A stretch of 64,000 nt of DNA, from contig NZ_CP005085.1 of assembly GCF_001563265.1 (NCBI RefSeq), positions 186,001 through 250,000 on the forward strand, read 5' to 3'. This stretch comes from Sphingobium sp. TKS. GTDB lineage: Bacteria > Pseudomonadota > Alphaproteobacteria > Sphingomonadales > Sphingomonadaceae. The first letter of the stretch is position 1, and each line of letters starts with the position of its first letter. Position numbers and translations under genes: made by a program. Shown piece by piece: positions 15,746 through 25,151 of this stretch. Below the pieces are notes generated by a model. The model was not told the DNA's origin. It saw only the letters and a list, made by a program, of their open reading frames with translations, and did no database searches.

Positions 15746-17831
15746 TCAGGCCAGGAGTTGCCCCAGGACCGCTTGCGCCGACGCCATCGGCACGAAAACG
15801 CGCGTGCGGTAGGCGATGATCTCGGTGAAGCAGCCGAGCGATTTTAGTCGATGCAACTGATCGGCAGGGCATCCCACAAGCTCGATCCTGTGGGAACCGT
15901 TGACGCGCGATCGCTTGATCGTGAGGGGAAAGGGATGCGCGATATCGATGGTTCGACCGGCCGACACCGCCCGTGCGACCGCATCTGCGGGAAGCGCTTG
16001 CGCACGGTCGATACCGAGCCTTGCGAAAAGCTGGGGTACATGGTCGTCGAACACCAGGCGGCCGAGCCAGGAGCACCCCTGCCCATCGACGATACGGTTG
16101 ACCACAAGATGATCGCTCGGGAGCGCGGACCAGATGGGAAGGAGGAGCCCCGTCGCGAGCCGGATCGTCTCTGTGTCCACGATCTGGCGCGATGCTTCGA
16201 CCTCGCCGGCCCAGATGGCGCTGAAACTGTCCCGGTCGACCTCCTCCCAGGAGGTTTCTTGAAGGTCGTCAACCCGCATATATTCATTCCGGCCCGGCCG
16301 CATCATCTCCACGCGCGGAATGGGGGTGCCTTCCTTTTCTTCCATGAGCGCGCGCGCCCTGGTCCGCAGCGCGGCCTTCCCCGATCTGCGGTTGATCATG
16401 AAGGCGGCGGTGGCATCCTCGTGGGCGACCCGCAGGATGCGATCCAGCGAGACACAGTTGCGCCGGCGCATGATCTCGATGGTGAGCAGATGGGAGGTAG
16501 CGCCGGTGAGCGCATCGGTGCGAAGGACGAGGTCCTCGATGACGGTCGCCCTGTCGACAAGGATCGTCTCCACGCCCGCGTCGAGCCGTCCGGCATCGCG
16601 CGCCGCCGATACCCGCGTTTCGACAAGCGCCAGGAATTCCTCGAAGATGCTGTTCTGCAGCGCGATGGGAAGGGCCAGGATCCGGTTGAGCCAGCGCTGA
16701 ATGGGCGGCATCTGGTCCTTCATGACACCGTCCCTGCCGGCCAGTTCAAGCCCGGTGCGGTCCTGGAAGTCATCAAGCGTGATGCTGGCAAGCTTGCCGG
16801 CGGCGAGAAGATCGAACCAGCTCAGAAGAGCCGCGCAGGCATATTCGCTTTCAAGATTGTCCGCCGGATCGAAGAGGCCCTGCCCTCCTGTCTGCCGCTG
16901 GCCCCGGGTGAGCGCGCCCAGGCTGTCGAGACGCCGCGCGATGGTGCTGGTGAACCGCAGCTCGCCCTTGCAGTCGGTCGTCACCGGGCGGAAGAGCGGT
17001 GTCGCTGCCTGGTGCGTTCGATGGGTACGCCCCAGCCCCTGGATCGCACGGTCTGCGCGCCATCCCGGCTCGAGCAGCAGGTGAACCCGCTGCTCCTGGT
17101 TTGCCGCGTCAAGCGAGGCGTGGTAGCTGCGGCCGGTACCGCCGGCATCGGAGAAGACAAGGATGCGCTTGCGGCCTGACTGGAAGGCGGCGGCCTCGGC
17201 CTGGCTGAGACGGGCGGACCGGCTTTCGAGAGTCTGCCGGCCGTCGCTCCTTGTAATGAGCCTTCTGGTGCGGCCGGTGACCTCGGCAACATTGTCATGC
17301 CCAAAATGCTCGAGCATCGCATCGAGCGCCGACATGATCGGCGGCATGGCACAAAGCGTCTCGATCAGCTCGGCGCGCGCCGCCTCGGCTTCGGGGTTGG
17401 CGACCGGATTGCCCCTGCCATCGACCATGGGCAGCGAGCGCGGCGCTCCTGTGTCATCGATGAAGACCTGCATCTGCCGGGTAGGGAAGGCTCGCTCGAG
17501 ATAATCGATGACATATTCCCGGGGCGAGAGGTCGATCTCCAGGTCGGCCCGTTCTCCAGCGCTCAGCTCGCCAAGGCGACGGTCGAGGATGGATTGCGCG
17601 GTCGTCACCAGCTGGATGACGACGGACTGATTGGCGTCAAGATGCGCCTCTATCGCCGCGATCACCGTCGGCAGCTTCATGCTGAGCAGCAGCTGCCCGA
17701 AGAAGCGCTGCTTCGTCGTCTCGAAGCGGGAGCGGGCGGCGGCCTTGGCGCCGCTGTTGAGCGTCCTGTCCTCCAGCGGGTCAACCACCCCCGTCAGCTC
17801 CAGCGCGCGTTCCATATTGCGGTGAATCACC
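15746..17831 (-). pseudogene. strawberry-notch helicase/methylase gene, 3' part (separated by RIT element)
   Basis: Carries the second helicase lobe of the SNO protein: RKRILVFSDAGGTGRSYHASL, HLLLEPGWRADRAIQGLGRTHRTHQ (motif VI-like) and FTSTIARRLDSLGALTRGQRQTGG. The reading begins V-IHRNMERALELTGVV, which continues exactly from AEAWAV at the end of the 5' part (21661-23786). A GTG at 17828-17830 is in frame, but no ribosome-binding site is apparent, since the upstream bases belong to the RIT element. Without the N-terminal Walker motifs this half should not hydrolyse ATP. Confidence 0.88.
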
Positions 17832-17833
17832 TG

Positions 17834-17872
17834 TTATCGCGAGGAAGCGGTAATGCGGAGGAGCGCGGCGTA
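17834..17872 (+). repeat. RIT terminal inverted repeat, left copy, 39 bp
   Basis: Begins TTATCGCGAGGAAGCGG and is an exact reverse complement of 21595-21633 over all 39 bases. It lies two bases inside the SNO junction. Confidence 0.95.
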
Positions 17873-17917
17873 GTCCTGCAAAGCTGCGGAACATTTCGCC
17901 ACGTCCTTCACATTATT

Positions 17918-18922
17918 CTATAGGGTGTCGAGCCATCCCATCAGATTGGCATCTCGCTTCCACGAAGGTGGCACGTTGCTCGCCGCCGGGGCGCCAACCT
18001 GTTCCAGCGCCTTTCGTTTGGTCTCCAGATTGGCCTGAGCATAGTGATTGGTCGTATCGAGACTGACGTGCCCGAGCCAACTGCGGATGACGGTGATATC
18101 GACCCCGGCGGCAACGAGGTGGACGGCGGTCGCGTGCCGGAAGCTGTGAGGCGTAACGTGTTTTGACTGGAGGGTCAGCGTCGATTTCGCGGCTTGTTCC
18201 ACGTAGGCGTTGAGCTTGAACCGCACCCCTGACGCCCCTAGCGGTTCACCGTATCGATTGACGAAGATCCGCTCATCGGGCGCACGGGGCTGTCGCTCCA
18301 GTAGCTTCCTGAGCAATGCCACGGTTTCTGGCCAGAGCGGGCAGATGCGTTCCTTGCGCCCCTTGCCGTAAAGACGCACGAAGTTCGGTGCATCGAACCG
18401 GATTGCTTCGGGACAGAGGTCAAGCGCCTCTTGGATTCGCGCGCCACTGTTATAGAGGAACGAGAGCAGTACATGGTCGCGCAGCCCTTCGAGTGTCGAT
18501 CGGTTGGGCTGGGCGAGGATGGCCTCGACCTCCTCGGGCTCGAGGTAGCACGGCGCGGAGGTGGGCTCCCGCTTCAACGGAACAGCCAGGACCTCTGAGC
18601 ACTGCGCGATGTATTCCGGATTCTTGTCCGCCACGAAGCTGAAGAAGCTGCGGATGGCGGCCAGTCGGCAGTTCCGCGTGCCGATCGTGGTCTTGCGGCC
18701 ATGCTCGGTATGATGAAGGAACGCGCGCACCTCGCCGGCCGAGACGTCGGTGAGCGTCAGCCGCGCGACCCCGCAGCCTTTTCGCTCCGCGACGAACCGA
18801 AGCAGCAGCCGCCAGGTGTCGCGATAAGAGCGGATCGTGTGGATTGACGCGCTGCGCTGCTCGGCCAGCCACTCCTGGAAGAACGCCCGCAACAACGCGG
18901 GCAATGGATTGCCTTTCCTCAT
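17918..18922 (-). CDS. ritC: RIT tyrosine recombinase C, 334 aa
   Basis: Short XerC/D-like recombinase. An N-terminal SAM-like domain (RSASIHTIRSYRDTWRLLLRF) precedes a catalytic domain with FLYNSGARIQEALDL (Arg), HSFRHATAVHLV (His-x-x-Arg) and WLGHVSLDTTNHYAQ (His, Tyr). All catalytic residues are present. The start MRKGNPLPAL overlaps the ritB stop as ATGA; an in-frame ATG eight codons upstream is less likely. It ends about 45 bases from the left terminal repeat. Confidence 0.9.
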   Translation of the reverse strand: MRKGNPLPALLRAFFQEWLAEQRSASIHTIRSYRDTWRLLLRFVAERKGCGVARLTLTDVSAGEVRAFLHHTEHGRKTTIGTRNCRLAAIRSFFSFVADKNPEYIAQCSEVLAVPLKREPTSAPCYLEPEEVEAILAQPNRSTLEGLRDHVLLSFLYNSGARIQEALDLCPEAIRFDAPNFVRLYGKGRKERICPLWPETVALLRKLLERQPRAPDERIFVNRYGEPLGASGVRFKLNAYVEQAAKSTLTLQSKHVTPHSFRHATAVHLVAAGVDITVIRSWLGHVSLDTTNHYAQANLETKRKALEQVGAPAASNVPPSWKRDANLMGWLDTL

Positions 18923-20274
18923 GGCCGCGCCTCCGTGACAAGGCACGGGGCGCCGAGCGCGCGGAACCGTTCACTGGCTTCCTGCAACAGATCCTGCGTG
19001 ACGGTGATGTAGACCAGCGTGGAGTGGAGATCCCGGTGCCCCATGTAGGTCGAGAGGAAGTGCAGTTTTTCCTGAGGGTTAATGCCGGACCGGTACCACT
19101 GGAGGATGCGGTTCACCACCATCGAGTGACGAAGGTCATGGACCCGCGGCCCGGTCCGGCCCGAAGCGGGCTTGAGCCCAGCACGGCGCATGACGTTGGT
19201 AATCATTGTCGTAACCGCCTCGGGCCTGTAGCGGTCATTTAAGTGGGCATGCCAGAACAGCCCTGATTTCGGGTTCTGTGGGCCGCCAGCGCGCCGCCTC
19301 GCATCGATGTACGCGCGCAGTTCGACCGCGACACTGTCGGATAGAGGCAAGATCCTGGTCTTGTAGAACTTCGTTTCCCGGATCGTGATCGTGCTTGATT
19401 GCAGGTCCACGTCACCAAGATCGAGCCATGCCAGCTCGCTTCGCCGTAGCCCGGCACAATAGGCCAGCATGATCATGGTGTAGAGGGTCAACGGCCGCAG
19501 CGGAGCGTCCGGCGACGGATAAGTCCGTGCGGTATCGAGCATACGCCGAACGTCAGCCGGGCTGAAGATATGCGGTTGCCGATGCTCCCGCGCTACTTCC
19601 CGCTCTGGCCGGGGATTGAAGCGCTTTGGCGGGATAGTCGGATCGAGGCGGAACCGCGCCTTGGTCAGGATGCGCGCCAGCTTCTGGCATTCAGCCGCGT
19701 GGTTGCGGGTCGGCTTGGCAGCCGCCCAGCTCGCAATCATTGCCTCAAGTGGTTGCTCCGCGAGGTCGGGACGGGCCTGAAGGAACCGATCGAACCGCAG
19801 CAGCCAGTGAGCCTGCGCTTCATATTGATATCCCCGGCTGCGCATCAGCATGACATGGTCTTGCATGAAGTCACCCAGCACGCTGCCGAAGGGCGCAGGC
19901 CGTCGTAACGCGGCCAAGGATTCGTCGGGATTCGGGGAAGCCAAGGCCCGCCAGATCGGCTTGCTTTGCTTGACGTTGTACCGACGGCGAAGTGCAGCAA
20001 CAGGGTTGTCGGCGATCAGCCCGATTTCGACGAGGTGGTCGAGGAAGCGGTCGACAATGCAGACCTGATTGAGCAGCGTCGACAATCGCCAACGTTTTTG
20101 CATCTCCTTCAGCCAGGCGTCGAGCATCTGCCGGTCCACCGCCGGATGCCGGCGGGCAACATCTTCGAAGGTGCAAAGGAACCAGCGATATGTCGGTACG
20201 CTTCCCGGCCGGAACTGCGATTTTACCAGGAAGGCGTCGACGACGGTGCGATCGGGATCGTGCCAGGCGCTCAT
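18919..20274 (-). CDS. ritB: RIT tyrosine recombinase B, 451 aa
   Basis: Middle gene of the trio. Catalytic motifs are AYCAGLRRSELAWLDLGDVD (Arg), HDLRHSMVVNRIL (His-x-x-Arg) and YMGHRDLHSTLVYI (His, Tyr), so it looks competent. The N-terminal 120 residues contain a first core-binding segment (FLVKSQFRPGSVPTYRWFL). It overlaps ritA and ritC by four bases each, implying translational coupling and a fixed ratio of the three proteins. Confidence 0.9.
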   Translation of the reverse strand: MSAWHDPDRTVVDAFLVKSQFRPGSVPTYRWFLCTFEDVARRHPAVDRQMLDAWLKEMQKRWRLSTLLNQVCIVDRFLDHLVEIGLIADNPVAALRRRYNVKQSKPIWRALASPNPDESLAALRRPAPFGSVLGDFMQDHVMLMRSRGYQYEAQAHWLLRFDRFLQARPDLAEQPLEAMIASWAAAKPTRNHAAECQKLARILTKARFRLDPTIPPKRFNPRPEREVAREHRQPHIFSPADVRRMLDTARTYPSPDAPLRPLTLYTMIMLAYCAGLRRSELAWLDLGDVDLQSSTITIRETKFYKTRILPLSDSVAVELRAYIDARRRAGGPQNPKSGLFWHAHLNDRYRPEAVTTMITNVMRRAGLKPASGRTGPRVHDLRHSMVVNRILQWYRSGINPQEKLHFLSTYMGHRDLHSTLVYITVTQDLLQEASERFRALGAPCLVTEARP

Positions 20275-21503
20275 GACAGCACCTCCATTCCAGGCACCTC
20301 GAGTGCCACGGCTCGGAGATCATCTGTTGCCAGTTTGAGATAAGTATTGGTGGATTCGGTGGATCGATGCCCGAGCACGTCGCCGATGATCTTTTGCGGG
20401 ACCGATGCCCGCAGCATTTCGACCGCACGTGCGTGGCGGAAGACATGCGGCCCCCGCTTTCCTGCTGGCACTACGCCTGCGGCGGCCAACCGACCGCGGA
20501 TCATGCCGTACAGGTTCGTCATTGCGATATAGGGTGCGCAGGATCGGACGAAGATTTCCCGCACTTCAACCTGGGGCCGCCCAAGGCGCAGATAATCCAG
20601 CAGCGCTTCACCAACAGTCACCATTAGCGGCATGTACGAGTACGCGTTGGTCTTGGTGTGGCAGATCCGGAGGGATTCTGCGCGCCAGTCCACGTCATCG
20701 AGCCGAAGGCGGCATATCTCACCTTCGCGCAGCCCATACGTGGCAAGCAGCTGAAGTATCGCATAATCGCGTAGTCCGCGTGGCGATCTGTCCTCCTGCG
20801 TTGTCGCCAGAACCGCGGCGATTTGGCTCCTTTCCAGCGTCGACGGCACATCTTCGTAGGCATAGAGCATGGGGCCGATGATGTGTGGCGTCAGATCGGT
20901 CGGGATGCGACCCGTCCGATGCAGATGGCGAACCACCGAACGGAGACGCTCAGCGACATCGGCCAATGATTTGCGCCGTAAACCAGGCGCGCGCATGTCC
21001 ATGTAGAGATCGATGTCCACGATGCTCAACGTTTCGAGGCTGGCGGCACCGGCCCGGTCGAACTGCCATCGCAGGAAGTTTCGCGCCTCCCACATCAGCG
21101 CCGCAATGGACGCGCTTGCCAAACCGCGCTCCTCGCGCAGCCATGCCTCGTATTCGCGGCAAATTTCATGTCGATGCTCGTCATCGGGACCGATCATTTC
21201 TGCGTCCGGGGGCCAATTGCCTTGAGCAAGCCGGAGGAGCTTGGCGATCGCGGTGCGGGGCAACATGTGCCAACGCGCACTGGGAGGCCGACCGTACTGG
21301 ATCTCAAAATCCTGAACCGCATAGCCAAAATACTGATCGACCTGCTGCGGCGTCACAGTCTCGACCTGTATATCGCACTCGGCCAGATAATCGAGAAACG
21401 CGCGGGCGTAGAGACGGTGGTTCGCCACGACCACGGGATTGTAATTCTGTGTGGTGAGCGAATTCGAGAGTTCGGTGATCAACTCGTCATGCAACTTCAA
21501 CAT
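20271..21503 (-). CDS. ritA: RIT tyrosine recombinase A, 410 aa
   Basis: First gene of the trio. Catalytic motifs are LATYGLREGEICRLRLDDVDW (Arg), HVFRHARAVEMLRA (His-x-x-Arg) and VLGHRSTESTNTYLKLA (His, Tyr). The start MLKLHDELITEL is chosen because a strong GAGGAGG lies eight bases upstream; the open frame extends 23 codons further without such a site. A hairpin (21555-21571) lies in the leader between promoter region and start. Confidence 0.92.
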   Translation of the reverse strand: MLKLHDELITELSNSLTTQNYNPVVVANHRLYARAFLDYLAECDIQVETVTPQQVDQYFGYAVQDFEIQYGRPPSARWHMLPRTAIAKLLRLAQGNWPPDAEMIGPDDEHRHEICREYEAWLREERGLASASIAALMWEARNFLRWQFDRAGAASLETLSIVDIDLYMDMRAPGLRRKSLADVAERLRSVVRHLHRTGRIPTDLTPHIIGPMLYAYEDVPSTLERSQIAAVLATTQEDRSPRGLRDYAILQLLATYGLREGEICRLRLDDVDWRAESLRICHTKTNAYSYMPLMVTVGEALLDYLRLGRPQVEVREIFVRSCAPYIAMTNLYGMIRGRLAAAGVVPAGKRGPHVFRHARAVEMLRASVPQKIIGDVLGHRSTESTNTYLKLATDDLRAVALEVPGMEVLS

Positions 21504-21554
21504 GATTGCCTCCTCAGCTGGTCCAGGGACCGCCGAGGTTCGCAACCAATATAA

Positions 21555-21571
21555 TGCGCAGCAACTGCGCA
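21555..21571. promoter_or_regulatory. hairpin in the ritA leader
   Basis: TGCGCAG-CAA-CTGCGCA, perfect 7-bp stem with a 3-base loop, between ritA and the right terminal repeat. It might bind a recombinase (autoregulation) or limit read-through from the SNO gene. Function is not evident. Confidence 0.5.
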
Positions 21572-21594
21572 CACTATCATGGGAATTCGCCGGT

Positions 21595-21633
21595 TACGCC
21601 GCGCTCCTCCGCATTACCGCTTCCTCGCGATAA
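21595..21633 (-). repeat. RIT terminal inverted repeat, right copy, 39 bp
   Basis: Exact reverse complement of the left repeat. Followed on its outer side by a 27-base segment carrying a second small palindrome that is absent at the left end, so the two ends are not equivalent. Confidence 0.95.
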
Positions 21634-21660
21634 GGCATCTTATGGCGAGCTGCGCATAAG

Positions 21661-23786
21661 ACCGCCCACGCCTCGGCGTAGCGGTCATAGATCGCGATCT
21701 GGCCCGGCGTCAGCTCGTGCCGCAATATCTCATATTCAACGCCGTCAAAGCTTAACGCGCGGGCGGTGTAGAGGCCCAGGGCCTTAAGATCGCGCGCCAC
21801 CAGTTCCATAGCGGCAATCCCGCCCTTGCGGATATCGGCGATGAACTGCTCGCGATTGGCGAAAGCGGTTTCAGGTCCCCACAGGCCCAACCTTACGGCA
21901 TAGGCCAGATTATTGACGTCGGAGGCTGCGGTCGCCGTGGCATAGAGGATGCGCGCGCCGGGCAGGTTGTTCTGGAGCAGAACGCCGCAAAGGCCCTGGA
22001 GCGAGCCCTCTTTTCGTCCAAGCGCGCCTTCACCGCCTCCAACCCCGCCCATTTCATGCGCTTCATCGAAGCCGATCACACCTTCAAAATCGGGGCCTGC
22101 CCATTGGATGATCTGCTGCAGCCGGCTGCTTGCGCCGCGCGCGGATCGCAACATGGGGTAGGTGACGAAGAGGACGCCCTGCTCAAGCGCGAGGGGCTGG
22201 TCGATCTTCCAGTTGGACAAGGGCTGAATGTCGCCCGGCAGCCCGCCGAGCGCCGTCCAGTCGCGGCGGGCGTCCTCGAGCAGCATTTCATTCTTGGTGA
22301 CCCAGATGTTGCGGCGGCGGCCCTGGAGCCAGTTGTCAAGAATGCAGGCGGCGACCTGGCGGCCCTTGCCGGCTCCCGTGCCATCGCCGAGGAAATAGCC
22401 CTTCCGATAGGCATGCCCCTGTTCGCTTTCCTCAAGGCCCGCCCCTTCCCTGGCGGGAAGGAATTTGCCCGGGAGGAATTGGGACCAGGCATGTCCTGCA
22501 TAGACGACCGTCTCGAGCTGGGATGCCGAGAGCAGGCGGTGAGAGACAGTACGCTCGGGCAGGAGCGGCACATAGCGGGGAATGGGAGCGGCGATCGAGC
22601 CCATCGCCACGGACTCCACGAGCGCGGTAGGATGCTCGCCGGCCGTCTCGAACCGGATACGGCTCGGTCTGTAGGGAAGATAGACCCCGACCTGTCCAAG
22701 AAGCGGGGCCGGCGTATCGAGCGCTGAATAGCGCACGGCGGCGACGTCGTTGCGGACCGGCGCATGACAGGGCCGGGGCCGGGGCCGGGTGGCTCTGGCG
22801 GCGCTGAAAAGGGAAATCGCTGCCGGACGCCCGGGCTGCGCGGGCAATGGCGGCAAAGGGGCACGGGACGGGACTGCAAGCGTCGCGATGAGTTCGCGGA
22901 TCGAGCCGCTCTCGATGGTTGGGGGAACCTCGCCGCCCCCGACCCTGTCGATGACGAGAAGGCGCACGCTGATCGACGTGCCGTGCCTCAAATAGCATTT
23001 GTCGAGACGAATGGAGGCGCGCAGGCTGGCATGCTGGAGTCCCGTCCAGGTAGGGTCGCCGATCCGTGCATGGGGGTTGAACCATTCGGGCATGACCGCG
23101 ACCAGCCTGCCCCCGGGCCGCAGCCGCCGCAGGGCCGCTGCAAGATGGCGCAGGGCGGCATGGCGGTCGGCGCCGCGGCCTGCCGATCGGGAAAAAGGAG
23201 GGTTCATAAGGACCAGGCTTGGCCGAGGCGCGGCAGCCAGTGCGGCATCGATGAGCGCCCCATCATGGCCGGTGACAAGGGCATCGGGAAAGGACTGGGT
23301 AAGGCGGATGCGCCGCCGCGGCGCAAGTTCATTGAGCTGAAGGGTGGCGGACCGGCCGCAATGGGCCACAAGAAGACCATTGCCGGCGCTGGGTTCAAGG
23401 ATGATATCGTCGGGCTGGATGTCGGCCAGCACCACCGCGAGGGCGGCAAGATCGACCGGCGTTGAGAATTGCTGCCATTCCACCTGTTCCTCGCTGCGCA
23501 CTGTGTGGGTTGGAAGGCGATCAAGAAGGTCGCATGCGGCCGCGACGTCGCAGGGTTTCCTCAGGGAAAGGGGGCGGAGCCCAAGATGCTGGACCAGCGC
23601 ATGCTCAAGGATCTCGAAGCTGTCGCGCTGGGTCCAGAGGCCATCGGCATCGCTGCCTCCAAAAGCCTGCATCATCGCTGCGCTGAGGTCCGCGCGGGTG
23701 ATGGGGTCTGTGGAACCGAGGCGATCGCCAAGAATGGCGGCGGCACGCTGTTCGCCAAGGATCAGGGCATCGGGGATGGCGGGCAT
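21661..23786 (-). pseudogene. strawberry-notch helicase/methylase gene, 5' part (708 codons)
   Basis: The first half of an SNO-family protein that joins an N6-adenine-type methylase to a DEAH helicase. Methylase motifs are ILEPSAGNGLL (AdoMet binding, about residue 128) and LMNPPF (catalytic NPPF, about 195). Helicase motifs are FLGDGTGAGKGRQ (Walker A, about 465), GFDEAHEM (Walker B, about 573) and LYATATAA (motif III). After ...RYAEAWAV the frame runs 21 codons into the RIT element and stops at 21594. With the 3' part the intact protein would be about 1,400 aa. The N-terminal product could still methylate. Start MPAIPDAL follows GGAG by ten bases. Confidence 0.9.
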
Positions 23787-23898
23787 GGATCATTTCTCCG
23801 AAAAGCTGGCTGTCCCTTCGACAGCGTCAGCCCTTCACGCCCCCTCTTCTTGCCTGTGGGTTGCCGGCTGGAAGACCGGCAGGCGCTTTGGTCGCGCT

Positions 23899-24747
23899 TC
23901 AGCGCTGCGGGGAACGCACCGTTTCGAGCGCCTCGGCCCAGTCCTTGACGCCTTTGGGCGTCCTGATGCTGATCTCGAGGCCAGGCCGGGCGTAACGACG
24001 CATCGCCCGCGCGGCCGCGCGCTCGCCCTCGCCGTCATTGTCCGCCGCCAGGATCAGCGATGAGAGGGACTGCGGCAATATGAGGCGGTCGAGCCGCCTC
24101 GCGCCCAGGCTCGCCCAGCAGGGCTCGCCTTCGAGCAGGTTGAAGGCGCGAGCCGTCTCGAACCCTTCTGCAAGCGCCAGCACAGAATCGGGCCTGCCGC
24201 CGCCCTGCCAGGCGCCCCCGCCCGGCCTGCCCAGGAGCAGCTTCATGCGACACGCCCCGGTTTGAGGATCAAGGAAGATGCGCTGGACCGCGGTCAGCTG
24301 CCGCCCCTCCCGGACCGCGAGCAGAAGAGCGGGCTGATAACTCGTCCAGGGCAGCGGCCGATAGGGACAGCGCGGATGGTATCGCACATCGGCGACGGGC
24401 GGCTCGAGCCCCCGGAGGGTCATGTAGCGCTCGGCAAGGGTTCCGCTGACAGGGCCGGCCTGCGCCCACAGGCGCGCTGCACTCCCGGAAGACCGGGAGG
24501 GCGTGTCACAATAGGCGAAGCGCTTGCGGCGCGGGATGCGCCGCAAGGCACGCAGCACATCCTCCCGGGCGCAGCCGGCAAAGCATGTGACCAAAATCCC
24601 ATGATCGCCCTGCCGTATGGATAGGCTTGGGGCTCGATCATCATGCACGGGACACCGGCACATGGCGGTGCGGCCATGCCAGCTCCCGTCAAGGGCCCCT
24701 ACAAGGTCGATGGTGTCCTGGGACGGTCGTCGGGTTATCAGCGGCAT
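23899..24747 (-). CDS. CHC2/Toprim primase-like protein, 282 aa
   Basis: Zinc-finger-like N-terminus (CRCPVHDDRAPSLSI ... VTCFAGCAREDVLRAL), a linker with ERYMTLRGL, and a Toprim domain (LALAEGFETARAFNL with the conserved Glu, then LILAADNDGEGERAA with the DxD). Such proteins (DUF7146/Toprim_3 type) are frequent plasmid-encoded primase-like proteins, usually upstream of SNO genes as here. Start MPLITRRPSQ has AGGAG eight bases upstream. It begins the minus-strand module, 112 bases before the SNO gene. It may prime the incoming strand after transfer; that is inference. Confidence 0.85.
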   Translation of the reverse strand: MPLITRRPSQDTIDLVGALDGSWHGRTAMCRCPVHDDRAPSLSIRQGDHGILVTCFAGCAREDVLRALRRIPRRKRFAYCDTPSRSSGSAARLWAQAGPVSGTLAERYMTLRGLEPPVADVRYHPRCPYRPLPWTSYQPALLLAVREGRQLTAVQRIFLDPQTGACRMKLLLGRPGGGAWQGGGRPDSVLALAEGFETARAFNLLEGEPCWASLGARRLDRLILPQSLSSLILAADNDGEGERAAARAMRRYARPGLEISIRTPKGVKDWAEALETVRSPQR

Positions 24748-25151
24748 CAGCCCATCTCCTTTTCCCATCGCCCAGCCACTCTCCCCTTTCGGCCGAACCG
24801 AGGGGTGGCGTCGGGACAGCATCCGATGATGCGGATGTCGAGCGGGCCTCCTCGGGGCGTTCGGTCTGAAATACCGCAACGCTGCAGACGGCGGGATCAG
24901 CTGATTCCAGAGCATCGAAAAGGAGGAACGAACATGGATTCTTCGTCAATTTCATGTTTGTGACATGCGAATCCTTTCAGATCAGCGCATTATTGTTTGC
25001 TTCTGATCTATCAAGGGGTTAACTGAAATCTATTCGGACCTTGTGCGCGCATGCGAGCCCCATTCGAGGGGCAAGGAGCCGTTAATGTCAATTTTAACAT
25101 AATAGAATTCCACGAATGGATGGAATTTTTCGCAGGACTAGGAGAATTCAC
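24748..25151. promoter_or_regulatory. divergent intergenic region with a possible 9-codon leader peptide
   Basis: About 400 bases separating the minus-strand plasmid-type module from the plus-strand regulator. It becomes AT-rich after 24960, unlike its surroundings. At 24934-24963 an ATG reads MDSSSISCL then stops; AGGAGG stands 7 bases before it. A leader peptide or a small RNA is possible. No further structure was resolved. Confidence 0.4.

Larger units (their letters stand above)
17832..21660 (-). mobile_element. RIT element (recombinase in trio) inserted in the SNO gene
   Basis: Three tyrosine recombinase genes in one direction, each overlapping the next by ATGA, lie between perfect 39-bp inverted repeats (17834-17872 and 21595-21633). 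Beyond the right repeat are 27 further bases with CTTATG-N10-CATAAG (21639-21660). The flanks share a 3-bp repeat (GGT on the minus strand; 17829-17831 and 21661-21663), and deleting the element plus one copy rejoins the SNO frame as ...EAWAV-IHRNM. Three adjacent recombinases of this size are the definition of RIT elements. No cargo genes. Confidence 0.93.
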
